A DNA stretch of 64,000 nucleotides. Origin: Lysinibacillus irui. Lineage in GTDB: Bacteria; Bacillota; Bacilli; Bacillales_A; Planococcaceae. The position numbers and the translations under genes are program-made. Numbering within the stretch: position 1 is the first letter of the stretch; each line of letters opens with the position of its first letter. Below are positions 51,306 to 60,493 of this stretch, in pieces. The notes under the pieces were generated by a model. The model had not been told where the DNA came from, searched no databases, and worked only from the letters and a program-made list of their open reading frames with translations. The stretch lies in the NCBI RefSeq assembly GCF_028877475.1, contig NZ_CP113527.1, forward strand, positions 4,333,501 through 4,397,500, written 5' to 3'.

Positions 51306-52706
51306 ATGTTAAATACAATAGGCGTTATTGGTTTAGGCGTGATGGGCAGTAATATCGCTTTAAACATGGCTAATAATGGCGAGCAAGTAGCCGTTTATAA
51401 TTACACACGAGATTTAACCGACAAACTTCTAGAAAAAGTCGAAGGACAGGCGCTTACTCCCTACTATGATATAGAAGACTTCGTACAATCTTTAGAGAAA
51501 CCAAGAAAGATTTTTTTAATGGTTACAGCAGGAAACGCTATTGATTCTGTTATTCAGTCTGTAGTGCCTTTCCTTGAAAAAGGCGATGTGATTATGGATG
51601 GTGGTAACTCACACTATAAAGATACTGAGCGTAGATATGATGAATTAAAGGGACTAGGAATCGGATATTTAGGCATTGGTATTTCTGGTGGTGAAGTTGG
51701 TGCATTGACAGGTCCTTCTATCATGCCAGGTGGAGATCAAGAGGTCTATGAAAAAGCTGCGCCTATTCTTACGAAGATCGCAGCACAAGTAAAAGGGATG
51801 CCATGCTGTACGTATATTGGCCCTAAAGGTGCAGGTCACTTCGTTAAAATGGTCCACAATGGAATCGAATATGCAGATATGCAACTAATTGCCGAAGCTT
51901 ATACATTTTTAAGAAAAAATGTTGGGTTATCTGTTGAGGAAATTGCTACTATCTTTGAAACTTGGAATCAAGGCGAACTAAAAAGCTACTTAATCGAAAT
52001 TACAGCTGACATTTTAAGAAAAAAAGATGAAGTAACGGGATTACCGCTAATTGATATGATTCTTGATAAAGCAGGTCAAAAAGGGACTGGAAAATGGACT
52101 AGTATGCAATCCATTGATAATGGTATTCCTACATCCATTATTACAGAGGCCTTATTTGCACGCTATATTTCATCATTAAAAGGGGAGCGAGTTCGTGCGG
52201 AGGCTGTATTAACAGGACCTGACTACAATCAACAAAGCCTTGATAAAGAGGTTTGGGTTGAATACGTACGACAAGCTTTGTATATGGGTAAAATCTGTGC
52301 TTATGCGCAAGGTTTCACACAATATAAAATGACATCGGAACTTTATGACTGGAACTTGCCATTAAAGGATATTGCATTAATTTTCCGTAGCGGCTGTATT
52401 ATCCGTGCAGAGTTCTTAAATGTTATTAGTGAAGCCTACCAACAGCAGCCTACTCTAGATAATTTATTAATTGACCCATACTTTGCAGAAAAGACGAAGG
52501 ACTATCAAATGGGATTGAGAAAAATTGTGTGTGAAGGTATACAAGCAGGTAATGCATTCCCATGTTTAAGTGCTTCTCTCACATATTATGATAGTTATCG
52601 CACAGGTTCATCAAATGCCAATATGTTACAGGCCCAACGTGATTACTTTGGCGCTCATACGTATGAACGTATTGATGCAGAAGGTGTTTTCCATACAAAT
52701 TGGTAA
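51306..52706 (+). CDS. gntZ: 6-phosphogluconate dehydrogenase, decarboxylating
   Basis: A 466-residue enzyme turning 6-phosphogluconate into ribulose 5-phosphate, CO2 and NAD(P)H, the last step of the gnt pathway. The Rossmann motif is VIGLGVMGSNIALNMANNGEQV; the substrate motifs GISGGEVGALTGPSIMPGGD, KGAGHFVKMVHNGIEYADMQ and FRSGCIIRAEFL and the C-terminal SASLTYYDSYRTG are complete. Length fits GntZ of B. subtilis (468). AAGGAG precedes the ATG, and a strong terminator follows. Confidence 0.95.
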   Translation: MLNTIGVIGLGVMGSNIALNMANNGEQVAVYNYTRDLTDKLLEKVEGQALTPYYDIEDFVQSLEKPRKIFLMVTAGNAIDSVIQSVVPFLEKGDVIMDGGNSHYKDTERRYDELKGLGIGYLGIGISGGEVGALTGPSIMPGGDQEVYEKAAPILTKIAAQVKGMPCCTYIGPKGAGHFVKMVHNGIEYADMQLIAEAYTFLRKNVGLSVEEIATIFETWNQGELKSYLIEITADILRKKDEVTGLPLIDMILDKAGQKGTGKWTSMQSIDNGIPTSIITEALFARYISSLKGERVRAEAVLTGPDYNQQSLDKEVWVEYVRQALYMGKICAYAQGFTQYKMTSELYDWNLPLKDIALIFRSGCIIRAEFLNVISEAYQQQPTLDNLLIDPYFAEKTKDYQMGLRKIVCEGIQAGNAFPCLSASLTYYDSYRTGSSNANMLQAQRDYFGAHTYERIDAEGVFHTNW

Positions 52707-52710
52707 GTAA

Positions 52711-52768
52711 AAAGCTAAAATATACATCATTCCCTATCGATGACTGATTGTATATTTTAGCTTTTTTT
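52711..52768. terminator. Bidirectional terminator after gntZ
   Basis: Perfect 16-bp arms 52711-52726 and 52749-52764 (AAAGCTAAAATATACA and its complement) with a 22-nt loop and T/A runs; it serves gntZ and the convergent diguanylate cyclase gene. Confidence 0.9.
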
Positions 52769-54296
52769 ATTCTCTATAAACATGGACTCGATTACGTCCT
52801 GCTTCTTTTGCTGCATATAAGGCTTTATCGGCTTTATTCAAAAGCTGATAAAGCGACTCTTCTCCAATTTTACCCTCTGCCACTCCACAGCTAATCGTCG
52901 CTCTAATAGTGCCCACAATAGTCATAAGGGGAGAAGTCTCTATGCTGCGACAGAGCTGATTTGCTAATTTTTCACCTTCAGCTAATGTATAGCCCTTGAG
53001 TGTAAGAACAAACTCCTCACCGCCATACCTTGCAAAAAATTGTCCATTTTTCAGCTCACTCTGGCAAGCCTTTACAACATGAACAAGTAATTGATCCCCA
53101 GTTGCATGTCCATACGTATCATTTACATGTTTAAAGTGATCAATATCCATTAAAACGACTGTAAAGCCAGTAGCTTCTTCGTACGTTTCTAGATGTTTGA
53201 AAAAAGCTCGACGATTATAGATTTGTGTAAGCTCATCATAGTAAGCCTGTTGTTCTAACATATGTTGTAGCTTTTTTACTTCAGTAAAATCCGTGAAAAT
53301 TAGCAGTAACCCATTACCATGATTAACATGCTGGAGTGCTGATATACGTACTTGATAAGTACGATTGATATGGTTTAGCTCAATTTCTTGCGTATTCTCT
53401 ATCGCTTTCAAATTAAAGGGCATAAATTGTCCAGTTACCTGGAGCCACACCTGGGCAAAGTCCATACCAAACATGGATCTAGATAGTTGAGGGAACATTT
53501 GGTTACACGATTGATTAAACTCTATTAATCGTGACGATTCATCTAGCACAATGACACCATCATTGATATTATGAAATATTACATCCTTAGTAATAGGCAT
53601 GACGCTAAATAAACGAGAGGAACTTATTGACCATAAATACAACAGTGAGGAAGCCCATAACACCATTGGAACGGGATCAACTCCTTGAGGTGTTAAGCCC
53701 AACAAGTAAATAAATGCGGTTACCATAGGGATCAGCTGACCACACATTAAAGCAATGAGTTGTTTTCGATAGGCTTTACTTGTTTCTTTCCATTGCTTTA
53801 CTATTAATAAAAATGCTACAAACATACAGCCAAATGTAAATATCCCATGTATGATATACCATACTCCAATTTCCTGATGAATATAAGGTGATCCCAATAC
53901 AGGGTCAATTTCAAATACTCTATAATGAAAATGGTGCATATCATTTGTAGCAACCATGATTAAGCTGATAAAGGGAATGGAAAGTAGTGCAATTACCTTT
54001 TTCCGTGTCAGTTGAAAGCCCAAATATCTCATGATAAACAATAGTCCGAGAGGTGTTGAAGTGGCCATACCTGCGTATTGAATAGCGGTCCAAAACTTTA
54101 TTGCCCCCAATGTTGTCGCTATTAAACCAAAAGCAGAGGCAAAACAATATATCGATATTAATGCGGTATAACTAATAAACAAATGCGCAATTTTTGTATA
54201 GTTAAATCGTTGTAGAAATACGTATAAACATAAATACAAATTTAGTACACCCGATGTGCAGCCAAGAGTAATAAAAGCAGTCAATTGTGAATTCAT
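52767..54296 (-). CDS. 7TM-PAS-GGDEF diguanylate cyclase
   Basis: A 509-residue membrane protein. About seven helices (residues 5-235) form an N-terminal 7TM sensor of the histidine-kinase N-terminal type, followed by a PAS domain (DGVIVLDESSRLIEFNQSCN) and a GGDEF domain with an intact active site (MDIDHFKHVNDTYGHATGDQLL, ARYGGEEFVLTL). It should make c-di-GMP from two GTP. The usual inhibitory RxxD site five residues before the GGEEF is absent (sequence LKNGQFFARYGGEEF). ATG at 54296 is 9 nt from AGAGG. Confidence 0.9.
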   Translation of the reverse strand: MNSQLTAFITLGCTSGVLNLYLCLYVFLQRFNYTKIAHLFISYTALISIYCFASAFGLIATTLGAIKFWTAIQYAGMATSTPLGLLFIMRYLGFQLTRKKVIALLSIPFISLIMVATNDMHHFHYRVFEIDPVLGSPYIHQEIGVWYIIHGIFTFGCMFVAFLLIVKQWKETSKAYRKQLIALMCGQLIPMVTAFIYLLGLTPQGVDPVPMVLWASSLLYLWSISSSRLFSVMPITKDVIFHNINDGVIVLDESSRLIEFNQSCNQMFPQLSRSMFGMDFAQVWLQVTGQFMPFNLKAIENTQEIELNHINRTYQVRISALQHVNHGNGLLLIFTDFTEVKKLQHMLEQQAYYDELTQIYNRRAFFKHLETYEEATGFTVVLMDIDHFKHVNDTYGHATGDQLLVHVVKACQSELKNGQFFARYGGEEFVLTLKGYTLAEGEKLANQLCRSIETSPLMTIVGTIRATISCGVAEGKIGEESLYQLLNKADKALYAAKEAGRNRVHVYRE

Positions 54297-54409
54297 GTCT
54301 ATGTACCTCTTTAAAATTTTTAATTTTAATGTAGCATACATATAAAATTTTGTGGATTTATTTATTTATTGCTCAAATGGTAGCTAAAAAATTTTTAAGG
54401 AGTACCAGT

Positions 54410-54742
54410 ATGACTAATAGGGACAACCCTGAAATCATTTTTATTACAGATCCAGCCGAAAGCCTAACCCACCCGTTTTTTAATAAACAAATTGTTTTTA
54501 CTGGAGCTCTTTCTACAATGACCCGTTCAGAAGCAGCTAAACAAGTAAAAGTTTGTGGAGGGTCCTTGCAAGGCGCCGTTACACAGCAAACAGATTTCGT
54601 TATTCTTGGAGATAAACGTCGTGGTATTAGTACTAAACAACGTAAAGCAGAACACCTCATAAATCAGGGTCATGACATTCAACTAATAATAGAGGATGAT
54701 TTTTTATGGCTTATTTCGATGAAAGAGGACATTCAAAAATAA
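54410..54742 (+). CDS. BRCT-domain protein
   Basis: A 110-residue protein that is nearly all one BRCT domain (FFNKQIVFTGALSTMTRSEAAK, VKVCGGSLQGAVTQQTDFVI, DIQLIIEDDFLWLI), with the conserved FTG, CGG and Trp. It resembles the C-terminal BRCT of NAD-dependent DNA ligase and DnaQ-like exonucleases; here it stands alone, so it probably binds DNA ends or another protein. ATG at 54410 is 7 nt from AAGGAG. Confidence 0.85.
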   Translation: MTNRDNPEIIFITDPAESLTHPFFNKQIVFTGALSTMTRSEAAKQVKVCGGSLQGAVTQQTDFVILGDKRRGISTKQRKAEHLINQGHDIQLIIEDDFLWLISMKEDIQK

Positions 54743-54780
54743 AAGGAGTATGTAAGATCAATTTACATACTCCTTTTTTA
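54741..54780. terminator. Bidirectional terminator
   Basis: Arms AAAAGGAGTATGTAA and TTACATACTCCTTTT (15 bp), 7-nt loop, T runs on both strands, between the BRCT gene and the convergent DUF4179 gene. Confidence 0.9.
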
Positions 54781-54783
54781 TGC

Positions 54784-55875
54784 TTATTGCAGCGGAACAA
54801 CGATCGGCTTTATTGTATACGGTTCTTTTATAAGTTCCAATGCTCCTGTACTATCCTTGATCTTGTAGAAGTTTACTACAGGAGTGATCATTATAGATGT
54901 TGCTTGTTTATCAAAATTATTAATAACAATGCGTGGGAAATTTCCTCGACCTACAAAGTCTGTATTATGACTATTTCCTCTAAAATGAATAACATTATAC
55001 TCATTCCCTAAATTATCTTTCACGACATATTCAATGCCAGCCCCTCGCCATTCACCATTTTCCTTCTCTACAAACACCTCTTCTGAAAGATAAATTGCTG
55101 TAGAGATAGGGGTTTTCGTTATTTTAAAAGCTTCTATTTTTATACCTTCCGCTTCCGTTTTCATGCTATCTTTTTCTATACGCTGTGTTTTACTTTCAAG
55201 CTTCCCTAAAGTAAATTCAAATGACCAATTTCCTGCCACAGCATTATTCACATTATTTAAATCAACAACTTGATCTCCTTGAAAAGTAATATGAACTTCC
55301 TCAGGCTTTGAGCCTCTGATGAGTTCAAAAATATATAATACTGCATACTCATTGTCGTTTATTTTTTGAACCAAATGATTCGTGGCATAGCCTCCATATT
55401 GATACCTTTTACCAAATTCCTTAGCAGTTAGTTCACGATTTTCACCATATAATACTGGCCTTTCTCCTAAATCTTTCGCACTTTTAATGGTGTACGCAAT
55501 GGTAATATTTTCTCCATCATATACAGCATCGTTTACAGATACTTCGATCCCATTACTCTCCTGGACCATTCCAATATTTGTAGAGTATTCATCATAATTG
55601 TCGAAAACATACTTTTCGTTATCAATGAACAACTCGAAGATATTTCCAATAATCGGCATATTCGCTGCAAATGTAGGAAATGCATAGCCAATTGTAATAC
55701 TAGAAGCGATGAAAAAGGTTGCTGCAGCAACAAAATTTCTAATAAGGTGCTTTTTCTTTTTTGCCTTTAACACATTTCTTTTAATTCTCTCTTTTTCAAG
55801 CGTACTCACTTCCATTGGCTCTATATTTATATGATCAAGATTTAAATGATTAAATTGTTGATATAGCTTTTTCAT
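54784..55875 (-). CDS. DUF4179-domain protein, putative anti-sigma factor
   Basis: A 363-residue single-pass membrane protein. The cytoplasmic N-terminus (about 1-45, EVSTLEKERIKRNVLKAKKK) precedes a membrane helix (FVAAATFFIASSITIGYAF), and the rest is an extracellular DUF4179 domain (GMVQESNGIEVSVNDAVYDG, ITIAYTIKSAK) of unknown function. DUF4179 proteins often lie next to ECF sigma factors as here, overlapping it by 4 bp, which supports an anti-sigma role in signalling envelope stress. Direct evidence is lacking. Confidence 0.8.
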   Translation of the reverse strand: MKKLYQQFNHLNLDHINIEPMEVSTLEKERIKRNVLKAKKKKHLIRNFVAAATFFIASSITIGYAFPTFAANMPIIGNIFELFIDNEKYVFDNYDEYSTNIGMVQESNGIEVSVNDAVYDGENITIAYTIKSAKDLGERPVLYGENRELTAKEFGKRYQYGGYATNHLVQKINDNEYAVLYIFELIRGSKPEEVHITFQGDQVVDLNNVNNAVAGNWSFEFTLGKLESKTQRIEKDSMKTEAEGIKIEAFKITKTPISTAIYLSEEVFVEKENGEWRGAGIEYVVKDNLGNEYNVIHFRGNSHNTDFVGRGNFPRIVINNFDKQATSIMITPVVNFYKIKDSTGALELIKEPYTIKPIVVPLQ

Positions 55876-56426
55876 GACATACTCCCCCCTAAATGAATTT
55901 GCTGTAATCTTTTTTTCCCACGATATAATCGGTTATTAATAGCAGCTTTTGTTAAACCACAATGCTCAGCAATTTCTTCGTTTTTCATATTTAAAAAGTA
56001 TTTCATTGTAAAAATATCACGGTCCAATTGCTCCAATTGACTCATCATCATAAGTAACTCCTCTGTAGATGACTTAATTAAATATTCATCCTCAGCAGAT
56101 TTTACTGCATTTCCTGTCTCATCAATTTCATAAAAAAATGGCGCTTTAGATAGCTTTCTTTGCTTCGTAATAGCTTTATACTTCGCTATAGTGCAAATCC
56201 ATTTTCTAAAATCCTCTTTATCTCCCTTGAACTGTTTAGCATTTTCATATGCACCTAAGAAAGTATCACTTATACATTCTTCAATTATTTGAGGATCATT
56301 ATAAGATTTTAAGGCATTGTAAATAATAGCTTTTACAATTCCGATATATTCATCAATCACGTATTGAAGTGCTTCTTCTCGATTTTTCTTTAGATGCTTT
56401 ATAAAGTTTTCAGCTGTTATCCTCAT
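55872..56426 (-). CDS. ECF-type RNA polymerase sigma factor
   Basis: A 184-residue sigma-70 family protein with regions 2 (about 20-85: YVIDEYIGIVKAIIYNALKS, ISDTFLGAYENAKQF, FRKWICTIAKYKAI) and 4 (about 120-175: LMMMSQLEQLDRDIFTMKYF, NEEIAEHCGLTKAAINNRLYRGKKRL) and no regions 1 or 3, as in ECF group members. It heads a two-gene operon with a putative anti-sigma factor. A GAAC/CGAT pair lies upstream, a possible self-recognised promoter. Confidence 0.92.
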   Translation of the reverse strand: MRITAENFIKHLKKNREEALQYVIDEYIGIVKAIIYNALKSYNDPQIIEECISDTFLGAYENAKQFKGDKEDFRKWICTIAKYKAITKQRKLSKAPFFYEIDETGNAVKSAEDEYLIKSSTEELLMMMSQLEQLDRDIFTMKYFLNMKNEEIAEHCGLTKAAINNRLYRGKKRLQQIHLGGSMS

Positions 56427-56474
56427 CCAAACACCCTTTCTTCCACAATCATAAAGGACCCTTCATACAAAAAC

Positions 56475-56497
56475 ATCGCTAATATTTGGAATTGTTC
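56475..56497 (-). promoter_or_regulatory. Possible ECF-type promoter
   Basis: On the minus strand GAAC (56494-56497) and CGAT (56475-56478) with a 15-bp spacer resemble the GAAC...CGTC promoters of ECF factors, about 50 bp before the sigma gene. Short motifs; low weight. Confidence 0.3.
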
Positions 56498-56539
56498 TCA
56501 TATTATTTAAAAATATTTACATTTCGAATTTTATAGCCA

Positions 56540-56575
56540 ATATAAAAGGCTAAATCGTCATTGATTTAGCCTTTT
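56540..56575 (-). terminator. Terminator after the cyclophilin gene
   Basis: Arms AAAAGGCTAAATC and GATTTAGCCTTTT with a 6-nt loop and a weak T tail on the minus strand. Confidence 0.75.
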
Positions 56576-56606
56576 ACTTATTTAAATATCTATTACTTCA
56601 CATCAA

Positions 56607-57281
56607 CTATTTATTTACCTTAGGTGCTGGATAATCAAAGCCCTTCGTATCAACCTCAACCTTTTTCATTTGTTGATCTTCTAGTGGTTTATCTGTAGCA
56701 TCTCGCTCAGCTGCAACAATTGCATCGACTGTTTCCATACCCTCGATGACTTTTCCAAAAGCAGCATAATCTCCATCAAGGTGCGGAGCTTCCTTGACCA
56801 TAATGAAGAATTGAGAGTTGGCAGAGTTAGGGTCCTTCGAACGAGCCATCGAAATAACACCCCGTTCATGCTTCATGTTATTGTCAAAACCATTTGAAGA
56901 AAACTCACCATCAATCGAATAATCTGGTCCACCAGTTCCATTCCCTAATGGATCTCCACCCTGAATCATAAAATCAGGAATCACACGGTGGAAAATAAGG
57001 CCATCATAAAACCCTTTATTTACTAAGGAAATAAAATTAGCAACTGTGTTCGGTGCTACGGTAGGCTCCAATTCAATGACAATTTTCTCATCATTATTCA
57101 TTGTAATGGTTACTATTGGTTTTTCCTTCACCTCTGATGCGTAATTAGCTGTTTTCTGAGATTCCTTAGTTGTATTTCCCTCTGTTTGCTCACTATCTTT
57201 AGCAGTACCACAGCCTGTCAACATCATAACGATTGCTAACAGTGAAAACACTAAATAGAAACCTTTAAAACGTGCGAACAT
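56607..57281 (-). CDS. Cyclophilin-type peptidyl-prolyl isomerase lipoprotein
   Basis: A 224-residue lipoprotein: signal peptide with lipobox LTGC (Cys24) and a Lys/Glu/Thr linker, then a cyclophilin domain catalysing cis-trans isomerisation of X-Pro bonds outside the membrane. The catalytic Arg lies in FHRVIPDFMIQGGDP; SMARSKDPNSANSQFFIM, APHLDGDYAAFGKVIEGM complete the core. PrsA-like folding of exported proteins is the likely role. It stands alone with GAGGAG upstream. Confidence 0.93.
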   Translation of the reverse strand: MFARFKGFYLVFSLLAIVMMLTGCGTAKDSEQTEGNTTKESQKTANYASEVKEKPIVTITMNNDEKIVIELEPTVAPNTVANFISLVNKGFYDGLIFHRVIPDFMIQGGDPLGNGTGGPDYSIDGEFSSNGFDNNMKHERGVISMARSKDPNSANSQFFIMVKEAPHLDGDYAAFGKVIEGMETVDAIVAAERDATDKPLEDQQMKKVEVDTKGFDYPAPKVNK

Positions 57282-57683
57282 ATTCTTTCAGCTCCTCTTG
57301 TTAACCGTCTATTCATTATAAAACTATCGGATTATTTACAACAAATCAAGGTAGTTCCTATCAGTAAGATTATAAAAACCTTTGTATTATTCATAGCCAT
57401 TAGAACAATTATGCCAGGAATGGTAGATTTAATTTTCCTATTAAATACATATCAAAAGAAAGATAACTGAACTTCACATAAAGAAGGATTGTAGTCCTAC
57501 TTTATAAAGCTAATAACAAAAACTTAGAATACTTTTAAAAATTTTTAACTAATTTCTACATTTTTTTACCAACATGTTTATTACTACTGTAAAATGAAAA
57601 TAATGAGACATTCGATACGAATAAAGCAAAAATTTAATAAAAATTTCTATGGGACAACGATACAAAATGGGAGGTTCACTTAA
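57282..57683. other. 402-bp AT-rich gap before the GGDEF-EAL gene
   Basis: No gene is supported. A 10-bp imperfect hairpin (57478-57505, ATAAAG-AGGA / TCCT-CTTTAT with one A-A mismatch) lacks a T-run. A TTTACC with a later TAAAAT near 57590 is a weak promoter. I saw no riboswitch landmark. Confidence 0.3.
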
Positions 57684-60461
57684 ATGTCTATGGAACAAAC
57701 AAGGTATTCTCGACTGGCCAATATTACGAAGATGATTAACATGAAGCTAGATTTACGTGAAGTATTGGAGCAGGTAACAACTGCAATATCTGAAGAAATC
57801 GTCAAATGTGATTCTGTGGGCATTTATCTGCCACAAAAAGATGGAACATTTAGAGGGTATGTTGGAAAACCAGAAGTAATTAATGGTTGGACATTGAATA
57901 TGCATATTATTGACACCGAAATAGATTTACTGGCTAAAGAAGTAATTGAAACAAAGAAAACAATCTATATTCCTGATACGTCAAAGGATAATCGACCTGA
58001 CCCTCGAGCTGTTGAAGGATTTCATATTAAATCTTTGTTAGTACTACCTATTTCCTTTGAGCAAGAATTATTTGGTCTTGTTTTTTTATTTGATTATGGT
58101 ATTCCAATGAACTTAACAGAGGAAGAAATTCAAACGGTTGAAGCATATGTAAATATGGCTGCTGTTGCTATCCAAAACGCAAACAACTTAGCTTATAAAG
58201 AACACCTTATTAACGAAAAACAGTTGCTGCTCGATGTTACACGTGACTTATCAATGTGCTCTTCACTACAAGAGAGTCTTGATAAATGCTTTTTTTACTT
58301 AGAAAAGGTTCTAGACAATAAAAATATTGGCGTTCACCTATTAGACCCTTTAGCAGAAAAGAATATAAAACCAGCAAAGTTGAGTAAGGATAGCGATTGG
58401 ACGGAAGAAAATTGGCTAAAAACACATAATAAAATAAAAATTGATGAAAGCAATGATGCTGTAATGCAGGAGGTTTTTGAAACCAAAAAGGCCATTCTTA
58501 TTCCAAATGTCTTTGAGGATGACAGACCTAATCATGAAGTCTGTCGCAATTTTGGCATAAACGGTTTAGTTATGTTTCCTTTGATATCAATGGGTGAGAT
58601 TTTAGGACAAATCTCTATTGTAAATCTTGAGAAAAAGCCATTCTACTACTCAGAAGCTCAATTACAATTAGCCCAATCAATTGTTGATACTACTGCATCT
58701 GCATTATCAAACCTGTTATATATGGAAAAGCAAGAGATCATTATCGAGGAAAGAACCTCCGAAGTAAGAGAAAAAAATAAAGAGCTCGAAAGAGTTGTCG
58801 CAGAGTTACAGCAGCTTAGCCGTGAAAAGGAGTTGATTCTCAATTCCGCAGGGGAGGGGATCTTTGGGTTAGATCTTGATCGAAACATTACATTTTGCAA
58901 TCCTGCAGGTGCACACATGTTGGGATATGAAACAGAGAAGGAACTGATTGGAAAATCAGTCGATATTATAATGAGTGGCTGTGAAACAGAGGACAAAATT
59001 ATGGTTTCACCCTTCTTAAACACAAATTTTAATAGCTACAAAGTTTTTTTTAGAAAAGATAATTCAAACTTTCCAGTCGAATATGTAACCTCATTAATAA
59101 AAGAAGGAGACAAGGTCGTAGGTGAAGTTGTGACATTTAAAGATATAACACAAAGAAAGCAACTAGAAGAGAAAATTAAATACCACGCTTATTTTGATAG
59201 CTTAACAGATTTACCCAACCGAATTCTTTTATTAGACCGATTAACTCAAGGTTTAAAATCTGCAAAAGTGAATGGTGAAAAATTAGCAGTTCTCTATTTA
59301 GATCTAGATCGTTTCAAATTAGTAAATGATTCACTCGGTCATAGCTATGGGGATCTATTGCTCCAAAATGTTGCCAAACGTTTAAGTGCTTGCGTTCCAG
59401 AAGATGCAACCGTGTCAAGGCAGGGTGGGGATGAGTTTACAATCTGTTTACCTAATATTAAATGTGAAAACGACATTTTGAAGGTTATTAATTGTATAAA
59501 TGATTCCTTCTCTAAACCTTTTAATTTAATAGACCATGAAATTTACATTAAAACAAGTATCGGTATAAGCCTGTTTCCTGAAAACGGTGAGACTACAGAA
59601 ACATTAATAAAAAATGCAGACACAGCTATGTACAAATCAAAAGAAACACCCGGTACTAGCTACCATTTCTTTAGCGAAGGGATGGATACAAGAACTTTTG
59701 AAAGTATCCAACTTGAGAATGATTTATATAAAGCTTTAGAGCGAGATGAACTAATTATCTTCTATCAGCCACAAATAAATTATAAAACAAATAGAATTAA
59801 GGGTGTTGAAGCTCTATTAAGATGGAATCATCGAAAACATGGAATGATAGCACCGGATAAGTTTATTCCCATTGCTGAAGAAACAGGTTTAATTGTTCCT
59901 ATAGGTGAGTGGGTTCTTAGGGAAGCCTGCAAGCAATTAAAAGAATGGCATAACCAGGGATGTCCTTTAATTAGTGTGTCGGTGAATTTATCTGTCCATC
60001 AGTTCGAGCAGAATGATTTATTTGCTATTGTAAAAAACGTCCTAAAGGAAACAGATTTGTCACCCGAGTATTTACAACTAGAGCTTACGGAAAATCTCAT
60101 TGTTAAAAATACAGAGGTAACTTTAAAAACGATGACACAACTGCAAGGACTTGGGGTAAATTTAGCAATTGATGATTTTGGTACTGGATATTCATCCCTA
60201 GGTTATTTGAAAAACTTGCCGATTTCTACATTAAAAATTGATAAATCCTTTGTTCAAGAAATGTTAACGGATGACGCAGCAGCTATTACGAATACGATTA
60301 TTACGCTTGCTCAAAACTTAAAACTGGAGGTTATTGCCGAAGGAGTTGAAACCAAAGAACAGGCAGACTATTTATTGGCACAAAATTGTCATTTAATGCA
60401 AGGATATTTTTTCAGCAAGCCTATGAAATCTGGAGAAATTATGAAAAAATATTTCAAGTAG
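57684..60461 (+). CDS. GAF-GAF-PAS-GGDEF-EAL c-di-GMP turnover protein
   Basis: A 925-residue soluble protein. Two GAF domains (about 15-170 and 190-350), a coiled coil (355-385), PAS (about 385-500), GGDEF ([13 protein letters not shown], with [19 protein letters not shown]) and EAL (about 680-920: [71 protein letters not shown]). Both catalytic motifs look intact, so it may make or degrade c-di-GMP. GGGAGG precedes the ATG by 9 nt. It has no membrane segment. A thiamine-diphosphate enzyme gene follows 32 nt later. Confidence 0.93.
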   Translation: MSMEQTRYSRLANITKMINMKLDLREVLEQVTTAISEEIVKCDSVGIYLPQKDGTFRGYVGKPEVINGWTLNMHIIDTEIDLLAKEVIETKKTIYIPDTSKDNRPDPRAVEGFHIKSLLVLPISFEQELFGLVFLFDYGIPMNLTEEEIQTVEAYVNMAAVAIQNANNLAYKEHLINEKQLLLDVTRDLSMCSSLQESLDKCFFYLEKVLDNKNIGVHLLDPLAEKNIKPAKLSKDSDWTEENWLKTHNKIKIDESNDAVMQEVFETKKAILIPNVFEDDRPNHEVCRNFGINGLVMFPLISMGEILGQISIVNLEKKPFYYSEAQLQLAQSIVDTTASALSNLLYMEKQEIIIEERTSEVREKNKELERVVAELQQLSREKELILNSAGEGIFGLDLDRNITFCNPAGAHMLGYETEKELIGKSVDIIMSGCETEDKIMVSPFLNTNFNSYKVFFRKDNSNFPVEYVTSLIKEGDKVVGEVVTFKDITQRKQLEEKIKYHAYFDSLTDLPNRILLLDRLTQGLKSAKVNGEKLAVLYLDLDRFKLVNDSLGHSYGDLLLQNVAKRLSACVPEDATVSRQGGDEFTICLPNIKCENDILKVINCINDSFSKPFNLIDHEIYIKTSIGISLFPENGETTETLIKNADTAMYKSKETPGTSYHFFSEGMDTRTFESIQLENDLYKALERDELIIFYQPQINYKTNRIKGVEALLRWNHRKHGMIAPDKFIPIAEETGLIVPIGEWVLREACKQLKEWHNQGCPLISVSVNLSVHQFEQNDLFAIVKNVLKETDLSPEYLQLELTENLIVKNTEVTLKTMTQLQGLGVNLAIDDFGTGYSSLGYLKNLPISTLKIDKSFVQEMLTDDAAAITNTIITLAQNLKLEVIAEGVETKEQADYLLAQNCHLMQGYFFSKPMKSGEIMKKYFK

Positions 60462-60493
60462 TGTTTAAATTTATTAAGCAAAGGAGATTTAAA

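Noticed and set aside
57478-57505. Hairpin as terminator
   Set aside because: It has no T-run on either strand and no gene ending next to it.
57590-57640. Sigma-D (motility) promoter before the GGDEF-EAL gene
   Set aside because: A CGATA core is present but the TAAA element is at the wrong distance.
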